Positions 54,982-63,808 are shown, numbered from the stretch's first letter. The stretch is 64,000 bases of DNA from Rhizobiales bacterium Ga0077525 (GCA_001464835.1 LNDS01000036.1:62001-126000); one strand, 5' to 3'. Program-made: numbers and translations. The notes: a model not told the origin generated them from the letters alone.

Positions 54982-56475
54982 CTAAAACCTCGGAATATCC
55001 GGGAACGGCAGCTTGCCGCCGGAGATGTGCATGCGGCCGAGTTCAGCGCAGCGGTGCAGTTGCGGAAACACCTTGCCGGGATTGAGCAGGCCCTTGGCGT
55101 CGAAGGCGCATTTGACGCGCTGCTGCGCATTGAGATCGATTTCGGAGAACATCACCGGCATCAGATCGCGTTTCTCGACGCCGACGCCATGCTCGCCGGT
55201 CAGAACGCCGCCGACCTCGACGCAGAGCCGCAGAATATCGGAACCGAAGTTCTCGGCACGGTCGAGTTCGCCGGGCTTGTTCGAGTCATAAAGAATGAGC
55301 GGGTGCAGATTGCCGTCGCCGGCATGAAACACGTTTGCCACGGCAAGGCCATATTTGGTCGACAATTCCTTCATGCGCTTGAGCACCAGCGGCAACTGCG
55401 CGCGCGGAATGGTGCCGTCCATGCAGTAATAATCCGGCGAGATGCGCCCGACCGCCGGGAACGCAGCCTTGCGGCCGGCCCAGAACAGCAGCCGCTCCTG
55501 TTCCGACGCCGACACCTTGCACGACACCGCACGGTTCTCGTTGGCGATCTGCTCGACGCGCGCGATCAGATGATCGACCTCGGCCGCAGGCCCGTCCAAC
55601 TCGACGATCAGCAGCGCCTCGACGTCGAGCGGATAGCCGGCATGGACGAAGGCCTCGGCCGCCTGAATCGCCGGCCGGTCCATCATCTCCATGCCGCCTG
55701 GAATAATGCCGGCGCCGATGATCGCGGACACACAGGCGCCGGCGTCTTCCGATGAGGGAAAACCAACCAGCACGGCGCGCGCCGTCTCCGGCTTCTTCAG
55801 CAGACGCACCGTCACTTCGGTGACGACGCCGAGCAGGCCTTCCGAGCCGATCACCAGACCGAGCAGGTCGTAGCCTTCCGAGTCGAGATGCTTGCCGCCG
55901 AGGCGCAGCACCTCGCCCGTGATCAGCACGATCTCGCAGCCAAGCACATTGTTGGTGGTCATGCCGTATTTCAGGCAATGCACGCCGCCGGAATTCTCCG
56001 CGACATTGCCGCCGATGGTGCAGGCGATCTGCGACGACGGATCGGGCGCGTAATAAAAGCCCGCATGCGCCACCGCATTGCTGACGGCGAGATTGGTGAC
56101 GCCCGGCTCGACCACGGCGATGCGGTTAGCGAAATCGATGTCCTTGATTTTGTTGAACTTGGCCATGCCGAGCAGCACGCCGTCTTCGAGCGGCAGCGCG
56201 CCGCCCGACAACGAGGTGCCCGCCCCGCGCGGCACCACCTTGATGCCTTCAGCATGACAATAGGCCAGAACCTGCGACACTTGCTCGGTGGTTTCCGGCA
56301 GCACCACGACCATGGGCAATTGGTGATAGGCGGTGAGCCCGTCGGTCTCGAAAGGCTTCATTTCCCGTTCCGACGCGATGACGCCTTCGCCCGGCACCAT
56401 GGTGCGCAGTACCTTGACGATCTGCTCCCGCCTGGCGAGCACGGCGCTATCCGGCTCAGGCATCCGCACTGACAT
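54982..56475 (-). CDS. glcD: Glycolate oxidase catalytic FAD subunit GlcD
   Basis: 497 residues. PCMH FAD-binding domain (about 50-230): VVPRGAGTSLSGGALP, IGGNVAENSGGVHCLKYG and the GSEGLLGVVTEVTVRL segment. C-terminal oxidase domain with GLAVANVFHAGDGNLHPLILYD and a GEHGVGVEKRDLM end, both part of the active site. It oxidises glycolate (or D-lactate-like 2-hydroxy acids) to the 2-oxo acid. First gene of glcDEF, divergent from a cytochrome c; a 19-bp palindrome lies in the gap. Confidence 0.96.
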   Translation of the reverse strand: MSVRMPEPDSAVLARREQIVKVLRTMVPGEGVIASEREMKPFETDGLTAYHQLPMVVVLPETTEQVSQVLAYCHAEGIKVVPRGAGTSLSGGALPLEDGVLLGMAKFNKIKDIDFANRIAVVEPGVTNLAVSNAVAHAGFYYAPDPSSQIACTIGGNVAENSGGVHCLKYGMTTNNVLGCEIVLITGEVLRLGGKHLDSEGYDLLGLVIGSEGLLGVVTEVTVRLLKKPETARAVLVGFPSSEDAGACVSAIIGAGIIPGGMEMMDRPAIQAAEAFVHAGYPLDVEALLIVELDGPAAEVDHLIARVEQIANENRAVSCKVSASEQERLLFWAGRKAAFPAVGRISPDYYCMDGTIPRAQLPLVLKRMKELSTKYGLAVANVFHAGDGNLHPLILYDSNKPGELDRAENFGSDILRLCVEVGGVLTGEHGVGVEKRDLMPVMFSEIDLNAQQRVKCAFDAKGLLNPGKVFPQLHRCAELGRMHISGGKLPFPDIPRF

Positions 56476-56552
56476 TAATCGACTCCCGGGTATGCTTTCC
56501 GTGCACGATATCAGTCATTTCGCGGTTGACACAGGCGGCCGCTGGACGCATT

Positions 56553-56571
56553 CACAATCTGGAATATTGTG
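56553..56571. promoter_or_regulatory. CACAAT-N7-ATTGTG palindrome between glcD and cytochrome c
   Basis: cacaat-ctggaat-attgtg, a symmetric 19-bp site near the middle of the 148-base gap between the divergent glcD (start 56475) and cytochrome c (start 56624) genes. It is well placed to be an operator shared by both. A TTGACA-like sequence lies at 56526-56531. The regulator is not encoded nearby. Confidence 0.45.
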
Positions 56572-56623
56572 CCATAGATTGCCGGCGAGCGGCAGATTAA
56601 CCGGGTCAAATAAGGAGTGACGG

Positions 56624-57010
56624 ATGAAATTGGCTTTCGTTATGGCGGCGGCAATCGCGGCCCTCAGCGCGCAGACGGCATGGGCTCAGGATGTCGCAGC
56701 TGGCGAACAGTCGTTCAAGAAATGCCTGCCCTGCCACGCGGTCGGTCCCGACGCCAAGAACAAGGTCGGCCCGGTGCTCAACGGCCTCGACGGCCGCCAA
56801 TCCGGCAGCATCGAGGGCTATTCCTATTCCGATGCCAACAAGAATTCCGGCATCGTCTGGGATGAAACGCAATTCGTCGATTACATCAAGGACCCGCGCG
56901 CCAAGATCAAGGGCACCAAGATGATCTTCCCCGGCATCAAGAACGAGACCGAGGCCAAGAGCCTGTGGGCCTATCTCAAGCAGTTCGGCCCCGACGGCAA
57001 AACGAAATAG
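56624..57010 (+). CDS. Periplasmic small cytochrome c (class I, c2-like)
   Basis: 128 residues. Signal peptide (FVMAAAIAALSAQTAWA, cleavage before QD), heme site KKCLPCHAVG near residue 32, KVGPVLNGLDGRQSG and the axial Met region KGTKMIFPGIKNETEAKSLWAYLKQF. Preceded by aaggag. It carries electrons between periplasmic redox partners. Its divergent placement beside glcDEF may mean co-regulation or be chance; glycolate dehydrogenase itself normally reduces quinone. Confidence 0.94.
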   Translation: MKLAFVMAAAIAALSAQTAWAQDVAAGEQSFKKCLPCHAVGPDAKNKVGPVLNGLDGRQSGSIEGYSYSDANKNSGIVWDETQFVDYIKDPRAKIKGTKMIFPGIKNETEAKSLWAYLKQFGPDGKTK

Positions 57011-57127
57011 GCCAAACGAAATAGACGGAGCGAAGCGACGAATTGACCTTGGTCAACGCCGGCAACGGCCGAGGCCGCCATCATGCACACAACCAAGCCC
57101 GCTTGAGTGGCAACAGGAGGTTTCGTC

Positions 57128-57955
57128 ATGATCAAGGATATTGTCGTCAGTCTCGGCCTCGGCGCCCAGGACCCCGCCGGGGAATTCGCCATTTCGATCG
57201 CCGACGCCTTCAAGGCGCATGTCACCGGCTTGGCATTTTCCTATGAGCCGGTCATCCCCGGCGCCGTAATGGGTAGCATTCCGCCGGAGTTCATCGAGAC
57301 ACAGCGCGTCGACGCCGAAAAGAAAGCGCGCGCCGCGGCAACCCGTTTCGAGGCCGCCGCCAGCCGGGCCGGCATTTCGGCCGAGACCCTGGTACAGACC
57401 GCCAGCTTGTCGGGCGCGGCCAATCGTCTTGCCCATATCGCGCGCCGTTTCGATCTGGTTGTGGTCGGCCAGGCCAATCGCGAGGAAGGCCTGCCCGATG
57501 AAGTTCTGGATGAGGCCGCTTTGTTCGAATCCGGACGGCCGGTCGTGTTCGTGCCGTTCATCCAGAAAGCCGGCCTCCAGCTCGATCGCGTCATGGTGTG
57601 CTGGGATGGCAGCCGGGCCGCAACCCGCGCCGTCGCCGACAGCATGCCGTTCCTGAAAAAGGCGAAGCTGGTCGAAGTCGTCATCGTCGCCAGCAAGCCT
57701 GGCAAAGGAGACGAGATTGCCGGCGCCGATCTTGGCCAGCATCTTGCCCGCCACGGCCTCAAGGTCGAGGTCAAGAAGATCGTCTCGAGCGAGATCGACG
57801 TGCCCTCCACGATCCTGTCCTATGCGGCGGATTCCTCCGCCGACATGATCGTGATGGGCGGCTACGGCCATTCGCGTTTGCGCGAATTCATCCTCGGCGG
57901 CGTCACCCGCAGCATTCTCGAAACCATGACCGTGCCGGTCTTGATGTCACATTGA
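57128..57955 (+). CDS. Universal stress protein, two tandem Usp domains
   Basis: 275 residues from an ATG 8 bases after caggagg. Two Usp domains: about 1-145 (lacking a clear ATP-loop, with VVVGQANREE) and about 150-275 with the ATP-binding motif MGGYGHSRLREFILGGVTRSIL near the end. Double-Usp proteins of this size are common in soil Alphaproteobacteria and respond to energy or redox stress. Monocistronic or read into the following GNAT gene across a hairpin. Confidence 0.92.
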   Translation: MIKDIVVSLGLGAQDPAGEFAISIADAFKAHVTGLAFSYEPVIPGAVMGSIPPEFIETQRVDAEKKARAAATRFEAAASRAGISAETLVQTASLSGAANRLAHIARRFDLVVVGQANREEGLPDEVLDEAALFESGRPVVFVPFIQKAGLQLDRVMVCWDGSRAATRAVADSMPFLKKAKLVEVVIVASKPGKGDEIAGADLGQHLARHGLKVEVKKIVSSEIDVPSTILSYAADSSADMIVMGGYGHSRLREFILGGVTRSILETMTVPVLMSH

Positions 57956-57964
57956 CCCCCTCGA

Positions 57965-57998
57965 CGTCCCGCGCGAGCGTGTCGCCAAACGCGGGACG
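57965..57998 (+). promoter_or_regulatory. Hairpin between the Usp and GNAT genes
   Basis: A 9-bp perfect stem cgtcccgcg / cgcgggacg (57965-57973 and 57990-57998) with a 16-base loop and no T-run, ending seven bases before the GNAT start codon. It overlaps the region around the gtgagg ribosome site, so folding could affect translation of the GNAT gene. Confidence 0.45.
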
Positions 57999-58005
57999 GT
58001 GAGGA

Positions 58006-58536
58006 ATGCTCGAACGTCACGTCACATTGCGCAGCGGCGAAAAAGTCCTGATCCGCCCGCTCAAGGCCGCGGACGCCGCGCTTTATCCGGATTTTCTCAA
58101 GGATGTAACGCCTGAGGATTTGCGGCTGCGTTTCTTCGCTGCCATGCGCACGATTGCGCCCGAGCTGATCGACAAACTCGTGCATTACGACCCGTCGACC
58201 GCCATGGCCTTCATCGCAATCGAGGAAGACAGCGGCCGCATGCTCGGCGTCGTCCGCCTGCACAATGACGACAGCGGCGAGAACGGCGAATTCGCCATCC
58301 TGACCCGCTCGCATATGAAAGGTCACGGGCTTGGCTGGCTAATGATGAAGCACATGATCGCCTGCGCCAAAGCCGCCGGTCTCAAGACCGTGCGCGGCCA
58401 GGTGCTCGCCGAAAATACCACCATGTTGCAAATGTGCAGCGAGCTTGGCTTTCACTCGACCGACGACCCGAACGAACGCGGGGTCAAGATCGTCGAGTTG
58501 CCGTTGATAGAGGTTTCGTCGGAAGCGGTATCGTAG
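58006..58536 (+). CDS. GNAT family N-acetyltransferase
   Basis: 176 residues. GNAT fold with motif A (acetyl-CoA loop) in RSHMKGHGLGWLMMKHMIACAKA and motif B in VLAENTTMLQMCSELGF. The N-terminal RSGEKVLIRPLKAADAALYPDFLKDVTPEDLRLRFF is the pattern of the acetyltransferase domain at the C-terminus of Pat/YfiQ-type protein acetyltransferases, here as a stand-alone protein. Substrate may be a protein lysine; this is inferred. Follows the Usp gene by 50 bases; convergent with the TetR gene. Confidence 0.9.
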   Translation: MLERHVTLRSGEKVLIRPLKAADAALYPDFLKDVTPEDLRLRFFAAMRTIAPELIDKLVHYDPSTAMAFIAIEEDSGRMLGVVRLHNDDSGENGEFAILTRSHMKGHGLGWLMMKHMIACAKAAGLKTVRGQVLAENTTMLQMCSELGFHSTDDPNERGVKIVELPLIEVSSEAVS

Positions 58537-58545
58537 CAGCGATGC

Positions 58546-59196
58546 TTACGGCAGCACGCATTGCGCAACCAGACCGCGGGCACGCGCATCAATGACGCCG
58601 AGCGCGCGCAGTGCCAACAATGTGGCGGTCTGCACCGCTTCGCGCGCCTGCCCGGCATCGGCATAGGTCGGTGCCAAGGGTCCCAGTAGCCCTTCCATCA
58701 GCGCGCCAACCAAAGCCGGCGCCGCCACCCGTGCATCCTGATCCGGCAAATGCCGGCCGGCAATGGCAATGTCGATGCGGCCTTCGAGCTGAGCGGCCAG
58801 CGACTGGCGGAAGTCGAGCCGCATGGCATCGACATCGGCATCAACCGGTTCGCCCATCACCGCCCAGGCCAGCCGCCGCTCGGCCAGCGAGCGCGCCGCG
58901 AAGGTAGAGATGGTTGCCGCCAAAGCCGACATTGGTCCCGGCGCCGCGTCGCCTGCAGCCTTCATGGCGTCGAGTTCACGACCGGCGACCGCCGCAACCA
59001 GTTCGGCAATGAGATCGGTCTTGGACGGGAAATAGCGGTACACGGTCCCTGCTGCGATATTCGCGCGCGCCGCGACGCCCGCAACCTGAACCGCCGCCAT
59101 GCCCCCCTCGGCGGCAAGCTGGGTCGCGGCGGTCAGGATCACCTGCTCGCGCGCAGCCAGCCTTCGGACGACATTTTCGGTGCGGCGATACGGCAT
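58546..59196 (-). CDS. TetR family transcriptional regulator
   Basis: 216 residues. N-terminal helix-turn-helix: ILTAATQLAAEGGMAAVQVAGVAARANIAAGTVYRYFPSKTDLIAELV is the canonical TetR pattern (the YRYFPSK part near residue 53). The ligand-binding half is all helical and alanine-rich. It lies downstream of the ThDP-enzyme gene on the same strand, and a gtgaat-gacg-attcac palindrome sits 10 bases before its start codon, suggesting autoregulation. Ligand unknown. Confidence 0.92.
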   Translation of the reverse strand: MPYRRTENVVRRLAAREQVILTAATQLAAEGGMAAVQVAGVAARANIAAGTVYRYFPSKTDLIAELVAAVAGRELDAMKAAGDAAPGPMSALAATISTFAARSLAERRLAWAVMGEPVDADVDAMRLDFRQSLAAQLEGRIDIAIAGRHLPDQDARVAAPALVGALMEGLLGPLAPTYADAGQAREAVQTATLLALRALGVIDARARGLVAQCVLP

Positions 59197-59205
59197 CAGG
59201 AATGA

Positions 59206-59221
59206 GTGAATGACGATTCAC
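59206..59221. promoter_or_regulatory. Palindrome before the tetR-type gene, candidate operator
   Basis: gtgaat-gacg-attcac, perfect 6-bp arms with a 4-base spacer, in the 75-base gap between the TetR gene and the upstream ThDP-enzyme gene. A typical place and size for a TetR half-site pair. Confidence 0.5.
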
Positions 59222-59271
59222 GTCAAAGAAGCAAGAGCGCTTCGGGCTCCGGGCTCGTGGGAGGTAGTGAC

Positions 59272-60957
59272 TCAGCCCTTGCTCGCCCCCAGCGCCTTTT
59301 CGCGAATGGCCGACATCGACATCCCCGGCGTAAGCGGCTCGTCATTGACCTTGAGATGAATGATCGACGGCTTGCCGGACTTCTGCGCGGCGGCAAAGGC
59401 GGCCGGGAAATCGGCGGTCTTTTCTACCAGGACGCCGAAGCCGCCGAAGGCCTTGGCGTAGGCGACGAAATCCGGGTTCTTCAATTCGGTGCCGACGACG
59501 CGGCCGGGATATTCGCGCTCCTGATGCATGCGGATCGTGCCGTACGTCCCGTTGTCCCACAGCACCACGATCACCGGCAGTTCATATTGAACCGCGGTGG
59601 CGAAATCGTTGCCGGTCATCATGAAGTCGCCGTCGCCGGCGATGCAAACCACGACACGGCCGGGATGTAATGTCTTCATCGCCATCGCCGCCGGCAAACC
59701 GTAACCCATCGAGCCGGAGGTCGGCCCGACCAGAGTCGCGTATTTGCGGAAGCGATAGAAGCGATTGACCCAGGTGGCGAAATTGCCGGCGCCGTTGGTG
59801 ATGATGGCGTCCGCCGTCAGGTTTTCGCGAAGCCACACCATGATCTCACCGAGATTGGTCGGGCCCGGCTGCGGCGTCGCCTTTTCGGTCCAGCTCAAAA
59901 AATCCGCATGCGCGGTATCGGCCTCGCCGCGCCAGGAAATCTCGTTGGGCGGCTGCAAGCCTTCCAGCGCCGCGCAGAACGCGGTCGGCGAGGCGTTGAT
60001 CGCCAAAGTCGGATGATAGACGCGGCCGAGTTCTTCCGAGCCCGGATGCACATGCACCAGCTTCATCTGCGGTTCGGGAATGCCGAAAAGCGTATAGCTT
60101 TGCGACGACATCTCGCTCATGCGGTCGCCGATCAGCAGAACGAGATCGGCGCCCTTGACGCGCGCCAAGAGTTTGGGATTGGGGCCGATGCCGAAGTCGC
60201 CGGCGTAACAGGGATGCGTTGCGTCGAACAAGTACTGGCGGCGGAACGTCGTCGCCACCGGCAACTGGAAGCGCTCGGCAAAACGCATCATCGCCGCGGT
60301 CGCGGCTTCAGACCAACGGCTGCCGCCGATCAGCGCCACCGGACGCTTGGCCGCCCACAGCATTTTCTGCAAGCGGCTCATGTCGGTGAGGCCGGGCCAG
60401 ATTTCCACCGGCTCGAACGCTGTCGCGTTATCGGTCACGACGCGGTCGGTCAGCATATCCTCGGGCAGCGCGATCACCACCGGACCGGGTCGGCCGTTGC
60501 AGGCGGTATGAAACGCGCGCGACACGATTTCCGGAATGCGCGTCGCGTCGTCGATCTCGGTCGCCCATTTCGCCACGGTGCCGAACACCGCGCGGTAATC
60601 CAGTTCCTGGAACGCTTCGCGCTCGCGCATGTCACGGCCGATCTGGCCGACGAACAGGATCATCGGCGAGGAATCCTGCCGCGCGATGTGCACGCCGGAT
60701 GCGGCATTGGTGGCGCCAGGGCCGCGCGTGACGAAACAGATGCCCGGCCGGCCGGTGGTCTTGCCGACCGCTTCCGCCATCATCGATGCCGCGCCTTCGT
60801 GCCGGCACACGGTTAGCGCGATCTTCGAGCCATGCAGCGCGTCGAGCGCGGCCAGATAGCTTTCGCCCGGCACGCAGAAAGCGTGGGTGACGCCATGAAT
60901 CTCAAGTTGATCGATGAGAATCTGGCCGCCGGTACGGGTGCCGTCGTTCGCGCGCAT
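59272..60957 (-). CDS. Thiamine-diphosphate-dependent enzyme, acetolactate-synthase-like
   Basis: 561 residues. Pyr domain with the catalytic Glu in VCRHEGAASMMAEAVG near residue 50, a central domain (VALIGGSRW) and a PP domain with the ThDP motif GDGDFMMTGNDFATAVQYELPVIVVL (from about residue 435). Family members include acetolactate synthase, benzoylformate decarboxylase and oxalyl-CoA decarboxylase; this is a stand-alone copy without an ilvN-type subunit, so a catabolic or unknown role is more likely than branched-chain synthesis. Followed by the TetR gene, perhaps as its target. Confidence 0.88.
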   Translation of the reverse strand: MRANDGTRTGGQILIDQLEIHGVTHAFCVPGESYLAALDALHGSKIALTVCRHEGAASMMAEAVGKTTGRPGICFVTRGPGATNAASGVHIARQDSSPMILFVGQIGRDMREREAFQELDYRAVFGTVAKWATEIDDATRIPEIVSRAFHTACNGRPGPVVIALPEDMLTDRVVTDNATAFEPVEIWPGLTDMSRLQKMLWAAKRPVALIGGSRWSEAATAAMMRFAERFQLPVATTFRRQYLFDATHPCYAGDFGIGPNPKLLARVKGADLVLLIGDRMSEMSSQSYTLFGIPEPQMKLVHVHPGSEELGRVYHPTLAINASPTAFCAALEGLQPPNEISWRGEADTAHADFLSWTEKATPQPGPTNLGEIMVWLRENLTADAIITNGAGNFATWVNRFYRFRKYATLVGPTSGSMGYGLPAAMAMKTLHPGRVVVCIAGDGDFMMTGNDFATAVQYELPVIVVLWDNGTYGTIRMHQEREYPGRVVGTELKNPDFVAYAKAFGGFGVLVEKTADFPAAFAAAQKSGKPSIIHLKVNDEPLTPGMSMSAIREKALGASKG

Positions 60958-61026
60958 GTCTTAAAGCTCCGGACTTGGGGACTTGAACGCCAGCTATAGA
61001 CGATCGCGGCCTTGCCCGCGAGAACT

Positions 61027-61052
61027 CCCTCCCCCTATTGATGGGGGGAGGG
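61027..61052. repeat. Single hairpin of the ccctccccc family
   Basis: ccctccccc / gggggaggg (61027-61035, 61044-61052), with an 8-base loop. It resembles one half of the composite at 17013-17123 and lies just after the NIPSNAP gene. It may also serve as that gene's terminator. Confidence 0.6.
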
Positions 61053-61063
61053 GTCCGGCGAGC

Positions 61064-61405
61064 TTACGGATGAATTTTCGCCTTCGGAATCGGCGGTGCA
61101 AAGCCGACGGGGATCATCTGGCTGTTCTTCTGTTCGATGATGTAACCGGCCTTGACGTTCTCGGCGAGATAGACCTTCCAGTCCGGGTCTTGTGCAATGC
61201 GGGCGCGCTTTTCCTCGCGATCGGCGGCGCTTTCGTAAACCCAAATATGGGTGAAGGTGTTGAGTTCGCCGGTCTCGGCCACGGCGTAGCAAAGCGGCTC
61301 GCCCATGTAGCGAAGCTGCACCGGATAGCCGAATTTCTTGTAAAGCTCGAGTTGGGCCGGCACGCAGCCTGGCTTGGTCTTGTAAGTGCGAACGTCGAGT
61401 AACAC
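61064..61405 (-). CDS. NIPSNAP family protein
   Basis: 113 residues from a GTG seven bases after gggagg. One ferredoxin-like alpha+beta domain of the NIPSNAP/dimeric alpha-beta barrel type: LLDVRTYKTKPGCVPAQLELY at the start and LNTFTHIWVYESAADREEKRARIAQDPDWKVYL in the middle. These proteins usually form dimers and lack an identified catalytic residue. It lies between the DUF1460 gene and the ThDP-enzyme gene, in the same direction; a functional link to the latter is possible but unproved. Confidence 0.88.
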   Translation of the reverse strand: MLLDVRTYKTKPGCVPAQLELYKKFGYPVQLRYMGEPLCYAVAETGELNTFTHIWVYESAADREEKRARIAQDPDWKVYLAENVKAGYIIEQKNSQMIPVGFAPPIPKAKIHP

Positions 61406-61539
61406 GGAGAAGCCTCCCTTGAATGAACCCGCTTCAGGCGGCGGTAATGGCCGCACTCTCCGGGGCCGGAGAAGGCCGGTCAAGAGACATACGCTGCATA
61501 GAGGCATGCGGGTGAAGCCAAACTACGCCGCGATTTGCA

Positions 61540-62316
61540 TCAGGCGAAATCCTGCGGCTCGCGTGGCCGCAACAATGTCACCGCCTTGACGCGATTGAGC
61601 TTAAGAAAACGCACCAGCGGCTCATCGAGCACGCGGCGGCGGCTTTTCGATGCGTGGCGGAGCCACAGCCCGCCATCCGGGGCGACGATGACGAAGCCGA
61701 TATGGAAATAATCGAGTTTGGGCCGCTGCGAGAGGAAGCCGATGATGTCGCCGCTGGCGAGCAACTCCGTGTTCGACAACAGGCTGGCGCGCGGCACGGC
61801 GGTAATCTGCATGCGCTGCGCGCCCAGTTCCGGCATATAGGCGAGCGTCTTGTTGATGATCTCGCCGCCCGGCACCGCGACCGGCCGGCATTTGCGATTG
61901 GCGACGTTGCGTTCGCACCATTGCGAGAAATAATGATTGCGCTCACGCCAGCTAACCGCGCCGTCGCGGTAGCGGATCTGGCGCAGCGTGTCCGCGTAGT
62001 CTTCCGCTCCGCGCACCATCGCCGCCGCCAGCACGGCTTCGCAGTATGTGACGCAATCGAACACGTCGTCGCGGGTGACGAACTTCTCAGCCTTGCGCGG
62101 CCCGCCGATCAAGGTGTATCCGCGATACGGGGTGCCGATAAGCGCGCGCGAGATGAAATCGATGCGGGCGCCGATCGACGGCAGCCCCTCGGCCTTGTCG
62201 ATCAGCCGCGTCATGCGCGCGTGCGCGGCGCGCGCTTCGGGGCCGCCGATGGCCAAAGCCGCGCCGCCGGCGAACAGGCGCAACACGGAACGGCGGCTGA
62301 GAGCGCTATCAATCAT
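61540..62316 (-). CDS. DUF1460 family protein (NlpC/P60-like amidase), exported
   Basis: 258 residues. N-terminal twin-arginine-like signal (SRRSVLRLFAGGAALAIGG). The core has GTPYRGYTLIGGPRKAEKFVTRDDVFDCVTYCEAVLAAA, with the likely catalytic Cys in DCVTY, and the His in YFHIGFVIVAPDG. The family is annotated as N-acetylmuramoyl-L-alanine-amidase-like and acts on peptidoglycan fragments. It starts two bases after the Vgb-like gene stops, so the two are cotranscribed. Confidence 0.83.
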   Translation of the reverse strand: MIDSALSRRSVLRLFAGGAALAIGGPEARAAHARMTRLIDKAEGLPSIGARIDFISRALIGTPYRGYTLIGGPRKAEKFVTRDDVFDCVTYCEAVLAAAMVRGAEDYADTLRQIRYRDGAVSWRERNHYFSQWCERNVANRKCRPVAVPGGEIINKTLAYMPELGAQRMQITAVPRASLLSNTELLASGDIIGFLSQRPKLDYFHIGFVIVAPDGGLWLRHASKSRRRVLDEPLVRFLKLNRVKAVTLLRPREPQDFA

Positions 62317-62318
62317 CG

Positions 62319-63272
62319 TCAGTCCCGCACCACGACGAGACGGTCGGTGCCCGATTCCGCGCCCCACAATTCACCGGGCCGGCCGAGGATCTGGCGGACC
62401 GAGGCGTTACGCCGGTTGCTCGGAAAGCTGTCGAACTTTTCGCTGACCGGATCGAAGCGCACGATCGCATTGGCTTCGAAGTCGGTGAGCCAGACTTTAT
62501 CCTTGTCGTCGACATAGACCGCGTAGCAACCGCGCTGACTTTTCGGCAACGCCCAGACGCGCCATGTTTTGTTGAGCGGGTCGTAGCGGCCGACTTCGCC
62601 GGTGGTCCAAAAACTGACCCATAACAGGCCCTTGGAGTCCGACCAGATGCGGCGCGGGCCGACATTCTGCTTCGGCGGCTGGATCATCAGCGCGTCGCCG
62701 CTCACCGTATCGATCTTGGCGATGTGATCGCCGGCAAGCGAGGCGTACCAGACGTCACCGTTCGGCGTCGTGGTGATGCCGTAAGGGCCGACGCCCTTCG
62801 GCGCTTTCCAGGCTTCGACCTTGCCGGTCGCCGGATCGACGCGGCCATAGACACCGTTCTGGCCGGTGAACCAGAGAATGCCTTTGCGGTCGAAGGTCGC
62901 GGTGTTGAGATTGGCGTTTGGAAATTCCGCCGGTAGCGGATACAGCTTCACGGCCTTGGTCGCCGGATCGACACGCGCGATCGCATTCTGGCCTGTTTCG
63001 GTGATCCAGGCGGCGCGGTCGGGCCCGGCGATGACGCCATGCGGCGATGCATCGGGCCCGAGCGGAATATGCGTCGCCTTGCCGGTTTTCGGATCGAGGA
63101 TGCCGAGCGCGCCCTGGTGCTGCGCCGTGTACCAGATTGTGCCGTCCGGCGCCGGCGCAACGTCATGCGGATGCGCGCCGCGCGGGACATCGTAATAAGA
63201 CACCTGCGCCGCCGGCGCCGGATGGGCGCCGAGCGCGATGGCGGCAATGGCCGCGACGACGATTGGCAGCAT
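62319..63272 (-). CDS. Vgb-like beta-propeller protein, secreted
   Basis: 317 residues. Signal peptide MLPIVVAAIAAIALGAHPAPA. A seven-bladed propeller of repeated blades with WYT/WFT patterns (APDGTIWYTAQHQGALGILDPKTGK, GPDRAAWITETGQNAIARVDP, DRKGILWFTGQNGVYGRVDP and so on). It resembles virginiamycin B lyase (streptogramin lyase) but the family is widespread and most members have no antibiotic link. The retained His/Glu active-site pattern should be checked. Nine bases downstream of moaE. Confidence 0.87.
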   Translation of the reverse strand: MLPIVVAAIAAIALGAHPAPAAQVSYYDVPRGAHPHDVAPAPDGTIWYTAQHQGALGILDPKTGKATHIPLGPDASPHGVIAGPDRAAWITETGQNAIARVDPATKAVKLYPLPAEFPNANLNTATFDRKGILWFTGQNGVYGRVDPATGKVEAWKAPKGVGPYGITTTPNGDVWYASLAGDHIAKIDTVSGDALMIQPPKQNVGPRRIWSDSKGLLWVSFWTTGEVGRYDPLNKTWRVWALPKSQRGCYAVYVDDKDKVWLTDFEANAIVRFDPVSEKFDSFPSNRRNASVRQILGRPGELWGAESGTDRLVVVRD

Positions 63273-63281
63273 GCGAGCCCC

Positions 63282-63770
63282 CTATTCCGCCGCTTGATGT
63301 TTGGTCATTGAGGTCCAGCGCCCGGCCGCCTCGTCGTCGGCGGCCTTGGCTTCGACCCAGATTTTTCCGTCGGCCTTCTCGACCTGCTTCCAGAACGGCG
63401 CGCGCGTCTTGAGATAGTCCATCAGGAAATCGGCCGCCTCGAAGGCCGCCGCGCGATGCGACGATACCGTCACCACCATCATGATATCGTCGCCGGGCAC
63501 AAGGCGTCCGTAGCGATGGATGACGGTGACGCCGATCAGCGGCCAGCGCGATGCGGCTTCCGCGACATGCCGCTCGATCTCGGCTTCCGCCATGCCCGGG
63601 TAGTGTTCCAGCGTCAGCGCCGCGATCGGCTGGCCGTTCTCGTCGCCGCGGCAGATGCCGGTGAACGTCACCACCGCGCCGGCGTCGGTGCGCCCGCGCG
63701 TGATTTTGGCCGCCTCGGCGGTGACGTCGAACGGCTCGCTCTGGATGCGGACGGTGCGGATCGTGTTCAT
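63282..63770 (-). CDS. moaE: Molybdopterin synthase catalytic subunit
   Basis: 162 residues. MoaE fold with AVVTFTGICRGDE, LEHYPGMAEAEIERHV, VIHRYGRLVPGDDIMMVVTVSSHRAAAFEAADFLMDYLK and the catalytic Lys region RAPFWKQVEKADGKIWVEA. Together with MoaD it inserts two sulfurs to make molybdopterin from cPMP. The C-terminal tail DDEAAGRWTSMTKHQAAE is a little longer than usual. It follows moaD by 38 bases. Confidence 0.96.
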   Translation of the reverse strand: MNTIRTVRIQSEPFDVTAEAAKITRGRTDAGAVVTFTGICRGDENGQPIAALTLEHYPGMAEAEIERHVAEAASRWPLIGVTVIHRYGRLVPGDDIMMVVTVSSHRAAAFEAADFLMDYLKTRAPFWKQVEKADGKIWVEAKAADDEAAGRWTSMTKHQAAE

Positions 63771-63808
63771 CGGCTCAATCTAGCCTGCCCGGCCCGCGTG
63801 TGGGAGGC

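Noticed and set aside
62319..63272. Streptogramin resistance gene
   Set aside because: The propeller is Vgb-like, but this family is widespread with no antibiotic role in most members; context is moaDE, not resistance.
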